Of a DNA stretch of 64,000 nucleotides, positions 52,596 to 62,050 are shown one piece after another (positions within the stretch are counted from its first letter, which is position 1; every line of letters begins with the position of its first letter). The translations under genes were made by a program, and so were the position numbers. The stretch spans positions 434,001 to 498,000 of the forward strand of contig OY969725.1 in NCBI GenBank assembly GCA_963702195.1. Direction: 5' to 3'. Origin of the DNA: AC-56 sp963702195 (lineage in GTDB: Bacteria; Actinomycetota; Thermoleophilia; Solirubrobacterales; 70-9). Below the pieces are notes generated by a model. It made no database searches. It was given only the letters and a program-made list of their open reading frames with translations, and was not told where the DNA came from.

Positions 52596-54242
52596 ATGGC
52601 CAGAACCGCCGCTGAGCTGCTCGTCGAGTGCCTCGAGGCCGAGGGCGTCGAGCACGTCTTCGGCATCCCGGGCGAGGAGACTCTGGACCTGAACGCGGCC
52701 CTGGCCGACTCGAGCATCGAGTTCGTTCCGGTTCGCCACGAGCAGGGCGGCGCCTACATCGCGGACGTCTACGGCCGCCTGACGGGCAGGGCGGGCGTCT
52801 GCCTTGGGACGCTGGGACCGGGTGCGACCAACCTGGTGACCGCGGTCGCCGACGCGTTCCTCGATCGTGCGCCGCTCGTCGCCCTCACCGGACAGGCGGA
52901 CCTCGAGCGTCAGCACAAGGAGTCCCACCAGCACATCGACGTCGCCGAGATGATGCGCCCGATCACCAAGTGGAACGCGCGGCTCTCGGATCCCGAGATC
53001 GTGGCCGAGGTGGTCCGCAAGGCGTTCAAGGTCGCGGAGTCGGAGAAGCCGGGCTCGACCCACATCGAGCTCCCGGAGGACGTGATGGCTTCCGAGGTCC
53101 CGGACGATGCGCGGCCGCTTCCGCGGCGCCCGGTCCCGGCGTCCGAGCCCCCCGCCCGGGTGCTGATGGAGGCCGCCGGCATGATCAACGGCGCCGAGAA
53201 CGCCGTCTGCCTCGCGGGCAACGGCGTCGTCCGCGCGGGCGCCGCTCCGGCGCTGCGGGAGTTCGCGCGCGCCACCGGGATCCCGGTCGCCGTCACCTTC
53301 ATGGGGAAGGGGCTGATCGAGTCGGACTCCGACCTGGCGCTCGGCGCCGTGGGCCTGCAGGCCGGCGACTTCTCGATGGCGGGATTCGACGACGCGGACC
53401 TGGTGATCAGCGTGGGCTACGACCTGGTCGAGCACTCTCCGGCGCTCTGGAACCCGAACGGCGACAAGCGAGTCGTCTGCATCGACTCGCTCCCGGCGGA
53501 GACCGACGAGAACTTCATGCCCGAGGTCGAGCTCGTCGGCGACGTCTACGCGATCCTGCTGCGCCTGGCGCAGGAGTGCCGGGACGCGCCGTCCCCGGGC
53601 GGGTCCCCCAAGCTGCGCCACGCCGTCGACGGCATCCTCGACGCGGCATCCACCGCCGACTCCTTCCCGGCGCTTCCGCCGCGGGCGCTCCTCGAGATTC
53701 GTGAGGCGCTCGGCCGCGACGACATCCTGGTCTCCGACGTCGGCCTGCACAAGCTCTGGATCGGGAGGGCGTTTCCCACCTTCGAGCCCAACACGGTGCT
53801 GATCGCCAACGGGCTCGCGGGGATGGGGTTCGCGGTGCCCGCGGCGATCGCCGCCAAGCTGGTGCACCCCTCTCGCAAGGTCGTGGCGGTCTCGGGCGAC
53901 GGCGGCTTCCTCATGAACTGCCAGGAGCTCGAGACCGCGATGCGGCTGAAGACCGCGTTCGTGAACGTCGTCTGGGAGAACCGCCAGTACGGGTCGATCG
54001 TCTGGAAGCAGGAGAACCGCTTTGGCCGTCACTTCGGGACGGACTTCCAGAACCCCGACTTCGTCCAGCTCGCCGAGTCGTTCGGCATGCCCGCCTGGCG
54101 CTGCGAGTCGATCGACGACTACAGGGGGCGGCTCCGGGAGGCGCTCGATCTCGACGTTCCGTCGCTGATCGCGCTGCCGATCGACTACTCCGTCGACGTG
54201 GCGATCGCGACCGAGCTTGGCACCGAGACGACACGCATCTAG
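52596..54242 (+). CDS. Acetolactate synthase large-subunit-like ThDP enzyme
   Basis: 548 residues from ATG 52596. The ThDP-binding motif is VVAVSGDGGFLMNCQELETA (GDG-x26-N region) and the N-terminal catalytic Glu is in VPVRHEQGGAYIADVYGRLTG. The N-terminal block EHVFGIPGEETLDLNAAL and the FAD/ThDP middle domain (VISVGYDLVEHSPALWN) match AlsS-like enzymes. No small regulatory subunit gene is adjacent, suggesting a catabolic acetolactate synthase or a related decarboxylase. Substrate not provable from sequence. Confidence 0.9.
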   Translation: MARTAAELLVECLEAEGVEHVFGIPGEETLDLNAALADSSIEFVPVRHEQGGAYIADVYGRLTGRAGVCLGTLGPGATNLVTAVADAFLDRAPLVALTGQADLERQHKESHQHIDVAEMMRPITKWNARLSDPEIVAEVVRKAFKVAESEKPGSTHIELPEDVMASEVPDDARPLPRRPVPASEPPARVLMEAAGMINGAENAVCLAGNGVVRAGAAPALREFARATGIPVAVTFMGKGLIESDSDLALGAVGLQAGDFSMAGFDDADLVISVGYDLVEHSPALWNPNGDKRVVCIDSLPAETDENFMPEVELVGDVYAILLRLAQECRDAPSPGGSPKLRHAVDGILDAASTADSFPALPPRALLEIREALGRDDILVSDVGLHKLWIGRAFPTFEPNTVLIANGLAGMGFAVPAAIAAKLVHPSRKVVAVSGDGGFLMNCQELETAMRLKTAFVNVVWENRQYGSIVWKQENRFGRHFGTDFQNPDFVQLAESFGMPAWRCESIDDYRGRLREALDLDVPSLIALPIDYSVDVAIATELGTETTRI

Positions 54243-54308
54243 AGTGCCTCTGTGCCTCATGTCACACGCCCTCGCGCGGCCACCGGAGTACGGTCCCCGC
54301 GAGGAGAG

Positions 54309-55676
54309 ATGACCGTCCGCTCGCAGCTTCCCCCGGGCCCCAGGTACCCCGTCGCGCTGCAGACCCTCGGCTGGTGGGCACGGCCGATCGCGTTCATGGA
54401 GCGCGCACGGGCCCGCTACGGCAAGCGGTTCACGATCCGGCTCCTGGCCTCTCCGCCGTTCGTGATCCTCACGGAGCCGGACCAGCTGAAGGAGCTGTTC
54501 GCGGCTCCCCCGGACGTGCTGCATCCAGGCGAGGGCGCAGCGATTCTCGAGCCCGTGGTCGGCAGCAAGTCGCTGATCCTCCTCGACGAGGGCGAGCATC
54601 TCGAGCAGCGGAAGCTGATGACGCCCGCCTTCCACGGCGAGAGGATGCAGGCGCTCTCCGGCCTGATGGCCGACGTCGCCGAGCGCGAGATCGCCGGCTG
54701 GCCCCGCGACCAGGCGACACCCCTTCACCCCCTCTTCCAGGGGCTGACCATGGAGATCATCCTCAGGACCGTCTTCGGCCTCGATCCCGGCCGGCGCCTG
54801 AACGAGCTCCGCGAGCTACTCACGGCGATCCTCGACTTCAGCTCCAAGCCCGCCTCGGTCATCCCCCAGCTGCAGCGCGGGTACCTCGGCCGCGGTCCGT
54901 GGGTTCGCTTCGCGCGCATGCGCGAGCGGGCGGATCAGCTCCTCTACGAGCTGATCGACGAGCGCCGTGACAGCGACGAGGAGCGCGACGACATCCTCGC
55001 CCTGCTGCTGTCCGCCCGCCACGAGGACGGCTCCCCGATGACGGACACGGAGCTTCGAGACGAACTGATGACGCTGCTCGTCGCCGGCCACGAGACGACC
55101 GCATCAGAGCTCGCGTGGGTATTCGAGCGGCTTGCCCGCGAGCCCCCTGTGCTGCACCGGCTCGCGAGCGAGATCGACGCCGACGACGGCGACGCGTACC
55201 TGACCGCCACGATCCAGGAGACCCTGCGTCGCCGGCCGGTACTTCCGAACGCCGAGCCGAGGCTGGTGGTGAAGCCCGTCGAGATCGGCGGCTGGGCGTA
55301 TCCGCCCGGCGCCTGCCTGATCGCCAACGCGTACCTGCTCCACCACGACCCGGACATCTATCCCGAGCCCTACGCGTTCCAGCCGGAGCGGTTCCTCGAT
55401 TCGCAGCCCGGCACCTTCACCTGGATCCCGTTCGGCGGCGGGCGCCGCCGCTGCGTGGGCGCGAGCTTCGCAACGCTCGAGATGAAGATCGTCCTCCGCG
55501 CTGTCCTGAGCGCCTACTCGATCGAGCCCGCGCCGAACGGCGCCGAGCTCACCCGCCGCCGCAGCATCACGCTGAGCCCGAAGCTCGGGGCCCCGACGGT
55601 GCTCCGCGAGCGGGACCCGGTGCGCGCGCCGGCGCCGGCCGAGCCGACTGCCACGGCCGGCGTTTCCGCCTCCTGA
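54309..55676 (+). CDS. Cytochrome P450
   Basis: 455 residues from ATG 54309, chosen for the GAGGAG just upstream (GTG 54252 in frame would add 19 residues). The I-helix has MTLLVAGHETTASELAW, the ExxR motif is ETLRRRP, and the haem loop is WIPFGGGRRRCVGASFATLE with the axial Cys. The tail is proline/alanine-rich (DPVRAPAPAEPTATAG). It follows the acetolactate-synthase-like gene and is a monooxygenase of unknown substrate. No ferredoxin partner is adjacent. Confidence 0.95.
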   Translation: MTVRSQLPPGPRYPVALQTLGWWARPIAFMERARARYGKRFTIRLLASPPFVILTEPDQLKELFAAPPDVLHPGEGAAILEPVVGSKSLILLDEGEHLEQRKLMTPAFHGERMQALSGLMADVAEREIAGWPRDQATPLHPLFQGLTMEIILRTVFGLDPGRRLNELRELLTAILDFSSKPASVIPQLQRGYLGRGPWVRFARMRERADQLLYELIDERRDSDEERDDILALLLSARHEDGSPMTDTELRDELMTLLVAGHETTASELAWVFERLAREPPVLHRLASEIDADDGDAYLTATIQETLRRRPVLPNAEPRLVVKPVEIGGWAYPPGACLIANAYLLHHDPDIYPEPYAFQPERFLDSQPGTFTWIPFGGGRRRCVGASFATLEMKIVLRAVLSAYSIEPAPNGAELTRRRSITLSPKLGAPTVLRERDPVRAPAPAEPTATAGVSAS

Positions 55677-55751
55677 CGGCTGCGGTCATGCGAACGGGGT
55701 AGGGCAAGTAGGGCAGCGCCACCGCCGACAGCGCCAGGTCATGTTGATTCA

Positions 55752-55768
55752 TTCCCGGTTTCCGGGAA
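55752..55768 (+). terminator. Hairpin between convergent genes, possible bidirectional terminator
   Basis: TTCCCGG-TTT-CCGGGAA is a perfect 7-bp stem with a 3-nt loop at 55752-55768, in the 188-bp gap between the convergent P450 and MFS genes. It lacks a strong U-tract, so termination strength is uncertain; a DNA-binding palindrome is an alternative. Confidence 0.5.
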
Positions 55769-55864
55769 CGGATTCACTTCATCCGACGATGTCGTCCCGG
55801 GCGCGCGCCTACCCAGCCTCGAGCGGCTCGGGTGGAGTGACGGCCGGCGCCCTCGGCCTACGCC

Positions 55865-57319
55865 CTACGGGGGGACGGGGTGCGGCTCGGGCTCCAGGCG
55901 CACCGGGGCCTGGCGGCCGGATACGTCGTCGAGCGAGCGGCCCTTGGGCTCGATCCGCAGCGCGTAGGTGATGGTGAACCCGACCAGGCAGATGCCCGCG
56001 ACGATGAACAGCAGGGCGCTCGTGCCGATGTCGCCCTGAAGGATCGGGAACAGGAACACCCCGAGCGCGGCTCCGAACTTCGCCATCCCCGCGGCGAAGC
56101 CGTGGCCCGCGGCTTTCAGCTCGCATGGGAACACCTCCGCCGGTAACGCGTACGTCGTCGCATTCGGCCCGGCGTTCATGAAGAAGTTGAAGATGATGAA
56201 GCCGCCGAACACCAGTCCCAGGTTGGAGTCCCCGCCGCCCGGCAGGGCGTCGGCGTAGCCGAGGATGCAGAGGGCGACCGTCATCATCGCGAAGCCCGTG
56301 AGCTGCAGCGGGATCCGTCCCCACCGGTCGACGAGGTAGATCGCCGTCAGGAATCCGAAGACGAGGAAGATGTCGAGCGCTGCCGTGCCCTTGGTGGACG
56401 CGATGTCGTCGGAGAGGAAGGTCGCGTTCGGGCCCGCCAGTGCGAGGGCCGCCAGCAGGGTGGGGGTGAAGATCCCCACGCCGTAGGTGGCGATGTCCAT
56501 CAGGAACCACGGCACCGAGGTGAAGACGGTCCGCCGGATCATCCCGCGTCGAAACAGCTCGGGTTGGAAGAGCGCCTTGAAGCCTTCGGGCACCTGGGGG
56601 CCCTTGCGCCGGTCGGCGTCGGTGACGACCACCTGATGTCCCACGAGCGACTCGGTCACCGCGGTGGCCTCCTCCTCGCGGCCGTTCTGCGCCAGCCAGC
56701 GCGGGCTCTCGGGAACGCTGCGGCGCAGCCAGATGATCACCAGCGCCGGGACGACGCCGAAGCCGAGCATGATCCGCCACGAGCTCACCTCGGGCAGGAT
56801 CAGCAGCACGATCACGCCGACCACCGCACCCAGGAGGATCCCCGCCGCCTGCAGGCTGAACGCCCCGACGAGCCAGCGGCCGCGGGCCTTGACCGGCAGC
56901 ACCTCAGCGAGATAGCTGGCGGCGACCGGATAGTCGAGCCCGATCGCGAGGCCCAGGGCGAACCGGAAGGCGATCAGCGCCCATACGTTCCAGGCGAAGA
57001 TGCACGCGACAGAAAACAGGGCGAACATGGCCAGGTCGTACTTGAAGATCCGCCGCCTGCCGATCTTGTCCGCCAGCGGCCCAAGAAGCGCTGCCCCGAA
57101 GATGGCGCCGACGATCGCGGCGGCGGAGACAAGCCCCTTCATCGCGTCGCTGAGGTCGTACTGATGAACGATCAGTGGGTTGGCGACGCCGATGATGAAG
57201 AAGTCGAAGCCGTCGAGCATCACCCCGAGCGCGGCGAGCAGCCAGAAGCGCCGGTGAAGTGGCGTCATCTCGGCGCGGTCCAGCGCGTCGCCCAGCGGCT
57301 CCGCACCTTCCGTGGTCAT
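55865..57319 (-). CDS. MFS sugar/metabolite:proton symporter
   Basis: 484 residues from ATG 57319. About 12 membrane segments; motif A GPLADKIGRRRIFKYDLAMF, the block RFALGLAIGLDYPVAASYLA and SVPESPRWLAQNGREEEA, typical of the sugar transporter or metabolite:H+ symporter group. Substrate unknown; the DYPV motif resembles inositol or aromatic-acid carriers. It is an isolated gene between a hairpin region and the divergent hypothetical gene at 57532. Confidence 0.92.
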   Translation of the reverse strand: MTTEGAEPLGDALDRAEMTPLHRRFWLLAALGVMLDGFDFFIIGVANPLIVHQYDLSDAMKGLVSAAAIVGAIFGAALLGPLADKIGRRRIFKYDLAMFALFSVACIFAWNVWALIAFRFALGLAIGLDYPVAASYLAEVLPVKARGRWLVGAFSLQAAGILLGAVVGVIVLLILPEVSSWRIMLGFGVVPALVIIWLRRSVPESPRWLAQNGREEEATAVTESLVGHQVVVTDADRRKGPQVPEGFKALFQPELFRRGMIRRTVFTSVPWFLMDIATYGVGIFTPTLLAALALAGPNATFLSDDIASTKGTAALDIFLVFGFLTAIYLVDRWGRIPLQLTGFAMMTVALCILGYADALPGGGDSNLGLVFGGFIIFNFFMNAGPNATTYALPAEVFPCELKAAGHGFAAGMAKFGAALGVFLFPILQGDIGTSALLFIVAGICLVGFTITYALRIEPKGRSLDDVSGRQAPVRLEPEPHPVPP

Positions 57320-57531
57320 TGCGGTTGCCTGGTCGATTGCTGAAACTCCTGCCGGTCCCTCGGCCGGGCAACCTGCCTCACCGGGGGGCGCTCGAAGGCG
57401 TCGATCCTGGCACCGCGCGCGAGCTCCGAGGTTGCCAAGTTGTTACGCCTCCGTCGGCGCGAGCGCATCGAATCCGGCATACGATTGGCGGCGTCGTCAT
57501 GGCGTGGCGGTCGCACACCGGGAGGCACGAG

Positions 57532-58215
57532 GTGAACGTCGACTCCGTGCGCCTGGATCCGGGAGCACACCGGTCGCCGCGCGACGGCGTCTGCCTGCTC
57601 GAGCTCGCCTCGCTCATGGCCGGCGAGAGGTTCTCCGACCGCCCACGCTGCGCCTGCGTCGTGATCGCGGCGTTTCTGCGCGACTGGAACGATCGCTCCG
57701 GGTACGCGCAGCGCCAGCATCTGCGCCCCTATGCGAGGCGCGTGATCCGCTCACGCACACGCCGAAGCGGGACCCATCGCAGGCGTGACGTCTGCCTGAT
57801 CTGGGCGGGTGCCGACCTGAGCGGGAACTGGGTCAACCGCGCGTTGCGGCGGATCGCCATGCGCCTGCGGATCCTGGCGATCCTGGGAATTCGCCCGGCG
57901 CTGCGGCTGAACGAGGGCGCCGGCCAGCTCGCCGCGCGCGTGGTGTTCTCCCAGTACGACTCCGAGACCGGACTGATGCTGGTCGACGAGCTGCTCGAGA
58001 TCGGATCCCCGGATGAGCCCCACGCCGTCGCCGAGCGCGACGGTCGCGACGGGGACGCGCTGGCGCGGGCCGTCGTCGAGAGCGCCATTCGCCACCCCAT
58101 GCCGCTCCGCGACCCGACGGCCGGCGGGGGTGGCAACGGCAACGGTCACGCGAACGGGAACGGGAACGGTCACCGGCTCGCTGAGCCCCCCGAGCGCGTG
58201 CCGGCCGACGTCTAG
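57532..58215 (+). CDS. Conserved hypothetical protein with Gly/Asn-rich tail
   Basis: 227 residues from GTG 57532, chosen because GGGAGG at 57520-57525 stands 6 nt upstream; ATG 57499 would add 11 residues. The N-terminal domain has GVCLLELASLMAGERFSDRP and VVIAAFLRDWNDRSGYAQRQ, a family frequent in actinobacteria that I cannot assign a function. The C-terminus has the low-complexity repeat GNGNGHANGNGNGH. No membrane segment. It ends with 4 bp of convergent overlap on the small membrane-protein gene. Confidence 0.72.
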   Translation: MNVDSVRLDPGAHRSPRDGVCLLELASLMAGERFSDRPRCACVVIAAFLRDWNDRSGYAQRQHLRPYARRVIRSRTRRSGTHRRRDVCLIWAGADLSGNWVNRALRRIAMRLRILAILGIRPALRLNEGAGQLAARVVFSQYDSETGLMLVDELLEIGSPDEPHAVAERDGRDGDALARAVVESAIRHPMPLRDPTAGGGGNGNGHANGNGNGHRLAEPPERVPADV

Positions 58216-58463
58216 AAACCGCGGCGCTCGCGGGCGCGGTTTCGAGCGCGCCGAAGGGCGGGGTTCCCACCCCGGTCCGACAGCTCGCTGGCGACCCGGA
58301 TGCTGCGGATCGCGAACAGGATCGCGAGGGCGACGATGACGAGACTCACGCCGGCGACCTGCCCCGGTGAGACGTCCGCCACGGTGACGAAGAAGGCATA
58401 CACGACGATGACCCCGATCACACCGAGCCACAGAGGCACCGCCAGCCTCCCCAGGATCCTCAT
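58212..58463 (-). CDS. Small two-TM membrane protein
   Basis: 83 residues from ATG 58463. Two hydrophobic segments (LWLGVIGVIVVYAFFVTVA and AGVSLVIVALAILFAI) are followed by a basic tail (RRARNRARERRGF). No family is recognised. It is divergent from the large membrane-protein gene at 58488 with 24 bp between the starts. Confidence 0.72.
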   Translation of the reverse strand: MRILGRLAVPLWLGVIGVIVVYAFFVTVADVSPGQVAGVSLVIVALAILFAIRSIRVASELSDRGGNPALRRARNRARERRGF

Positions 58464-58487
58464 CGCACGGGCAGGTTAGCTCCTAGC

Positions 58488-60230
58488 ATGCCGCGGATGC
58501 GAAGGGCCTCCGAGGTCACGATGCGCGAGCTCGCCACCGTCGTCGTCGGCGCCTGCCTGGCGGCGCTGGTCATGCACTGGCCGCTGATCCTGAACCTGGG
58601 GCACGACATCCCCAAGGATCTCGGCGACCCGCTCGCGCAGGCCTACCAGATGGCGTGGGACGGCCATGCGCTCGCTCACCAGCCGCTCCACTTCTTCGAC
58701 GCCAACCAGTTCTGGCCGTTCGGCGACTCACTCGCCTTCTCCGACGCGCTCATCGGCTACGCCCCCGTCGGGCTGATCGGCTCGGGCCCGCACGCCGCCG
58801 TGTTCCGCTACGACCTGATGTTCCTGTTCGCGTACGCGCTCGCGTTCGTGGGCGCCTACCTGCTGGCCCGCGAGGTCGGGCTCGGTCCCGGCGGCGCGGC
58901 GGTCGCCGGCGCCGCGTTCGCCTTCGCGCCGTTCCGCCTGGAGCAGGACGGGCACATGCAGGTGATCTCGAGCGGCGGGATTCCGCTCTCGCTGGCGTTC
59001 GCGCTCCGGGGCTACCGGCGCCGGCGGCCGGGCTGGGTCGTTGCGGGCTGGATCGTCGCCACCTGGCAGCTCCTGTTGGGATTCACGCTGGGCCTCCCGT
59101 TCGCCTATTTGCTGGTCGCGCTCTGGATCGTCGCCGCGATCGTGTGGTGGCGCCGCGGAAGGCCGGGGATCGACCGCGCGCTGGCGATCGCGACGGTGGC
59201 GGGCGCGGTCATCTTCGTCGGCACCGGCTTCGGCCTCAGCCGGCCGTACGAGCACGTCGCGGCGGCCCACCCCGACGCGAAGCGCACGCCCGGCGACGTC
59301 GAGGCGTACTCATCGCCGCCCTGGGCGTACCTGGTGGCGCCGGATGAGAACTTCGTCTGGGGGGCGGCCAGCGGGCCGATCCGGGACACGCTCTCCAACG
59401 TCCCGGAGGAGACCCTGTTTCCCGGCATCGTGATCCTGGTCCTCGCGATCGCCGGGCTCGGCTCGAGCTCCTTTCCACGGTGGTTGCGGCGGGGCCTCGG
59501 GGTCGCGGTCCTCGTCGTCGCGATCCTGGCGATGGGCTTCCGGTCGGAGGCGACCTTCCTGTGGCCGTACCGGTGGATCTACGAGGTCTTACCGGGGTGG
59601 AACGCCATCAGGGTCCCCGGGCGCCTCGACACGTTCACGGCGCTGGGCCTCGCGCTGCTCGCCGGCGCCGGGCTCGAGCGACTGATGGCATGGCGGCCTC
59701 TGCGGGGAGCCGCGGCATGGCGCGGCGGCGCGGCGATCGCGGCCGTTTGCGTGTTCCTGGTCCTGGTGGAGGGGCGGGGTCTCCCCTTCGATCCGTTCGA
59801 CAACCAGGCGCAGCCAAAGGTGCCCGCGGTGCCGCCGTCTGCAGCCTCCGCGCCGGCGCCGCAGCTTCACCTGCCCGCCGAGCGCGCGACCGACAACCGC
59901 CGCTACGTCCTGTGGTCCACCGACGGCTATCCGAAGATCGTCAACGGCCGCTCGAGCCTCAACCCGCAGTACACACGGCGCATCATCCGCAAGGAAGAGG
60001 CGTTTCCCGATCCGCGAGGCGTGGAGCTGCTTCAGCGCCTGGGCGTCAAGTCCGTGGTGCTGCACACAAATCGAACCGGCGGAACGCCCTGGCAGGACGC
60101 CGCCCGGAAGCCGCTTCGCGGCCTGCCGCTCACGCGCAGCCGCGACGGGGACCTCCTGATCTACGAGCTTCAGCCCGTGGGCTCGGGGGCCAAGCGCCCG
60201 GCGGACCGCTCGTCCCGCCGCTCGCGATAA
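58488..60230 (+). CDS. Polytopic membrane protein, GT-C/YfhO-like
   Basis: 580 residues; ATG 58488, with ATG 58497 and 58521 alternatives. About 10-11 membrane segments in the N-terminal 400 residues, with conserved-looking loops DLGDPLAQAYQMAWDGHAL and FFDANQFWPFGDSLAFSDAL, and an outer domain at the C-terminus (RRYVLWSTDGYPKIVNGRSS). Topology and the DxGDPxxQ motif resemble GT-C-type or YfhO-like membrane glycosyltransferases. A glycan-export role fits the neighbouring GT2, methyltransferase and GT39-like genes. The last 61 bp overlap the antisense gene at 60170. Confidence 0.78.
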   Translation: MPRMRRASEVTMRELATVVVGACLAALVMHWPLILNLGHDIPKDLGDPLAQAYQMAWDGHALAHQPLHFFDANQFWPFGDSLAFSDALIGYAPVGLIGSGPHAAVFRYDLMFLFAYALAFVGAYLLAREVGLGPGGAAVAGAAFAFAPFRLEQDGHMQVISSGGIPLSLAFALRGYRRRRPGWVVAGWIVATWQLLLGFTLGLPFAYLLVALWIVAAIVWWRRGRPGIDRALAIATVAGAVIFVGTGFGLSRPYEHVAAAHPDAKRTPGDVEAYSSPPWAYLVAPDENFVWGAASGPIRDTLSNVPEETLFPGIVILVLAIAGLGSSSFPRWLRRGLGVAVLVVAILAMGFRSEATFLWPYRWIYEVLPGWNAIRVPGRLDTFTALGLALLAGAGLERLMAWRPLRGAAAWRGGAAIAAVCVFLVLVEGRGLPFDPFDNQAQPKVPAVPPSAASAPAPQLHLPAERATDNRRYVLWSTDGYPKIVNGRSSLNPQYTRRIIRKEEAFPDPRGVELLQRLGVKSVVLHTNRTGGTPWQDAARKPLRGLPLTRSRDGDLLIYELQPVGSGAKRPADRSSRRSR

Positions 60231-60400
60231 CGCAGCACGGCGAGCGTGGCCGCCGAGATCGCCGCCGCGCCGGCGACGAGGGTGAGCGCGGCGGTGCCGT
60301 TATGAAGCGGCGTCACCGGGTCGCCCGCGACCGTCGGCCCGAACACGAAGATCAGGATCCACGCGGCCAGCGCGCCGGCCGCCAGGCGTGCGTCGCTCAA
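60170..60400 (-). CDS. Small two-TM membrane protein, possibly the detached C-terminus of the decayed glycosyltransferase
   Basis: 76 residues from TTG 60400, which overlaps the TGA that ends the frame upstream (TTGA). Two hydrophobic segments (AGALAAWILIFVFGPTVAG and AALTLVAGAAAISAATLAVL) and a basic tail. It could be a coupled small gene, or the split end of the glycosyltransferase relic at 60397-61437. Its 3' end lies antisense to the last 61 bp of the gene at 58488. Confidence 0.5.
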   Translation of the reverse strand: MSDARLAAGALAAWILIFVFGPTVAGDPVTPLHNGTAALTLVAGAAAISAATLAVLRYRERRDERSAGRLAPEPTG

Positions 60401-61437
60401 GCGAACGCGGGGGTCGCTCGGTCCGTGAGGACGATCGCGGTCGCGAGGGCGGCGACCACCGGTGCCGCCGCCAGCCAGCCATTGCCGACGCCCACGACCG
60501 TGAGCAGCGTGTGCTCGAGGATGCCGTTGCCGAGCTCGCCCGCCCAGGTGCTGGTCCCGTTCTGCCCGATGAGCGGGAATGTCATCGACCCGACGAGCAT
60601 GAGGAGGAACGAGGGGATCGCCATTGCCAGGGTCAGGGCCGGAAGCCGCTTGTAGGAGACGGCCCAGCCGAGCGCCAGGAACGGCATCGCACCGATCAGG
60701 AAGCGCGGCCCGGGCGTGCCGCCCCCGAACGGCAGCCAGTAGCCGGAGTTGTAGATGAAGAACACCGCGGCGACGGCGAGGACGACGTTGGCCTCCGCCC
60801 GCCTCTCGGTCTGGCGCATGAGCACCGCTCCGATCAGGGCGACGGCCAGGACCGGGGTGAGCGTCAGGATCCCGCGGCTCGCCACCGGCAGGAGGCGAGG
60901 GCCCCCTCGCGCTCGCGGAGCAGGATCGCGAAGGCGGCGAACCCAGGGCGGCCGACGCCACATGCGAGAAGTACTCGGCGGCGAACGTCATCAAGATCGT
61001 TCCGAGCCCGAGCCCGAGCCCGAGCGTGACGGCGGCGGCCGTCCCGAATCCGGGCTGGATTCGATCACCGACCCCGCGCACCAGGAGCAGCAGGAGGATC
61101 GCGGGGATGACGGCGCCGAGCAGCGTCAGCGCCCAGACCATCGGCGTCTCGTCGCGTGGCTTGCGTTTCGGCGGCGTCGCCGAGACCGACCAGGCGCCCG
61201 CGGCGTCGAGGGCCATGTACTCGGCAGGGTGAGCAGTGGCAGGCGGGCGCCTTCACCGAGTAGAAGTGGCCGTCGACGAAGGCATTGTCCTTCGTCTGCC
61301 AGTGCCATCGTTCGCCTGGCCGTCGGCCAGCGCCCGCACCTGTGCGAGGTGGGCGAGCTGCGCCCAGCCCGTCGAGTGCATGACGAACCCCCACGCGATC
61401 CCGAGGCAGGCGATCGCAGCGAGGGCTCAACGGGTCC
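60397..61437 (-). pseudogene. Heavily decayed GT39/ArnT-like membrane glycosyltransferase
   Basis: Recognisable family segments lie in order but in changing frames. WGFVMHSTGWAQLAHLAQVR is at about 61415, then in a second frame RWHWQTKDNAFVDGHFYSVK, then in a third MALDAAGAWSV and several helices up to YFSHVASAALG at about 60940. After another shift the frame gives RGILTLTPVLAVALIGAVLM and NSGYWLPFGGGTPGPRFLIG to a stop at 60397. Between these last two about 150 residues of a normal member are missing. Several independent frameshifts plus a deletion mean this gene is dead. Its neighbours are intact. Confidence 0.72.
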
Positions 61438-62050
61438 GGCACAGGGCCATCGTCCAGGGAGGCGGAGAGCGCACCTCGACGACCTCGAATCTCGCCTTAA
61501 GGAAGCGGACGAAAGAGCGGTGCGACCAGTGGTTGAGGTGCCCCGGCGTGTTGCCGAGCGCGCCCAGGTACTTGAGACGGGCCATGTTGAGGGCGCGCCA
61601 CAGCGGTTCACGGGGGACGCTGACGATCGCCCAGGGCGACGCCAGGGAGGCCACGACCGAGAGCGCCCTCTGGGGATCGGGCAGGTGCTCCATGACCTCG
61701 CAGCAGACGATCAGCTCGGCGGCGTCGACGGCGGGATCGAGCTCCTCCACGCGCGCGACGCGGAAGTCCGCGGAGACCCCGGCTGCCCTGGCCCGACGCT
61801 GCGCCTCCGCGATCACGTCAGCCGACGCGTCGGTGCCGCGCGCCCGAAGGCCGCGCGCAGCCAGCCGCCGGGCCAGCTCGCCCTCGCCGCAGCCGACCTC
61901 GTGCGCCTCGGCCGCGCCCGTGAGATCCGCCAGCTCGAGCAGTTCGCGGATGAAGCCGGCGACGAGCCGTCGTTCGATGGGGTTGGCGGTCCCGTACTTG
62001 TCGTAGACGTTGCCGCCGACCTGGGCCGGCGCTGCCGCGGTGGAGCTCAG
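61427..62050 (-). CDS. Class I SAM-dependent methyltransferase
   Basis: The family sequence starts near 62050: residues VYDKYGTANPIERRLVAGFI, then the SAM motif I HEVGCGEGELARRLAARGL, and later VCCEVMEHLPDPQRALSVVA (motif post-II) and NTPGHLNHWSHRSFVRFLKA. That upstream part has no ATG, GTG or TTG until a GTG at 61816, which would cut off the SAM motif. A CTG at 62048-62050 overlaps the stop of the upstream GT2 gene (CTGA), so a CTG start by re-initiation is the best reading. Likely modifies a lipid-linked or small-molecule sugar precursor. Confidence 0.75.
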   Translation of the reverse strand: MSSTAAAPAQVGGNVYDKYGTANPIERRLVAGFIRELLELADLTGAAEAHEVGCGEGELARRLAARGLRARGTDASADVIAEAQRRARAAGVSADFRVARVEELDPAVDAAELIVCCEVMEHLPDPQRALSVVASLASPWAIVSVPREPLWRALNMARLKYLGALGNTPGHLNHWSHRSFVRFLKARFEVVEVRSPPPWTMALCRTR

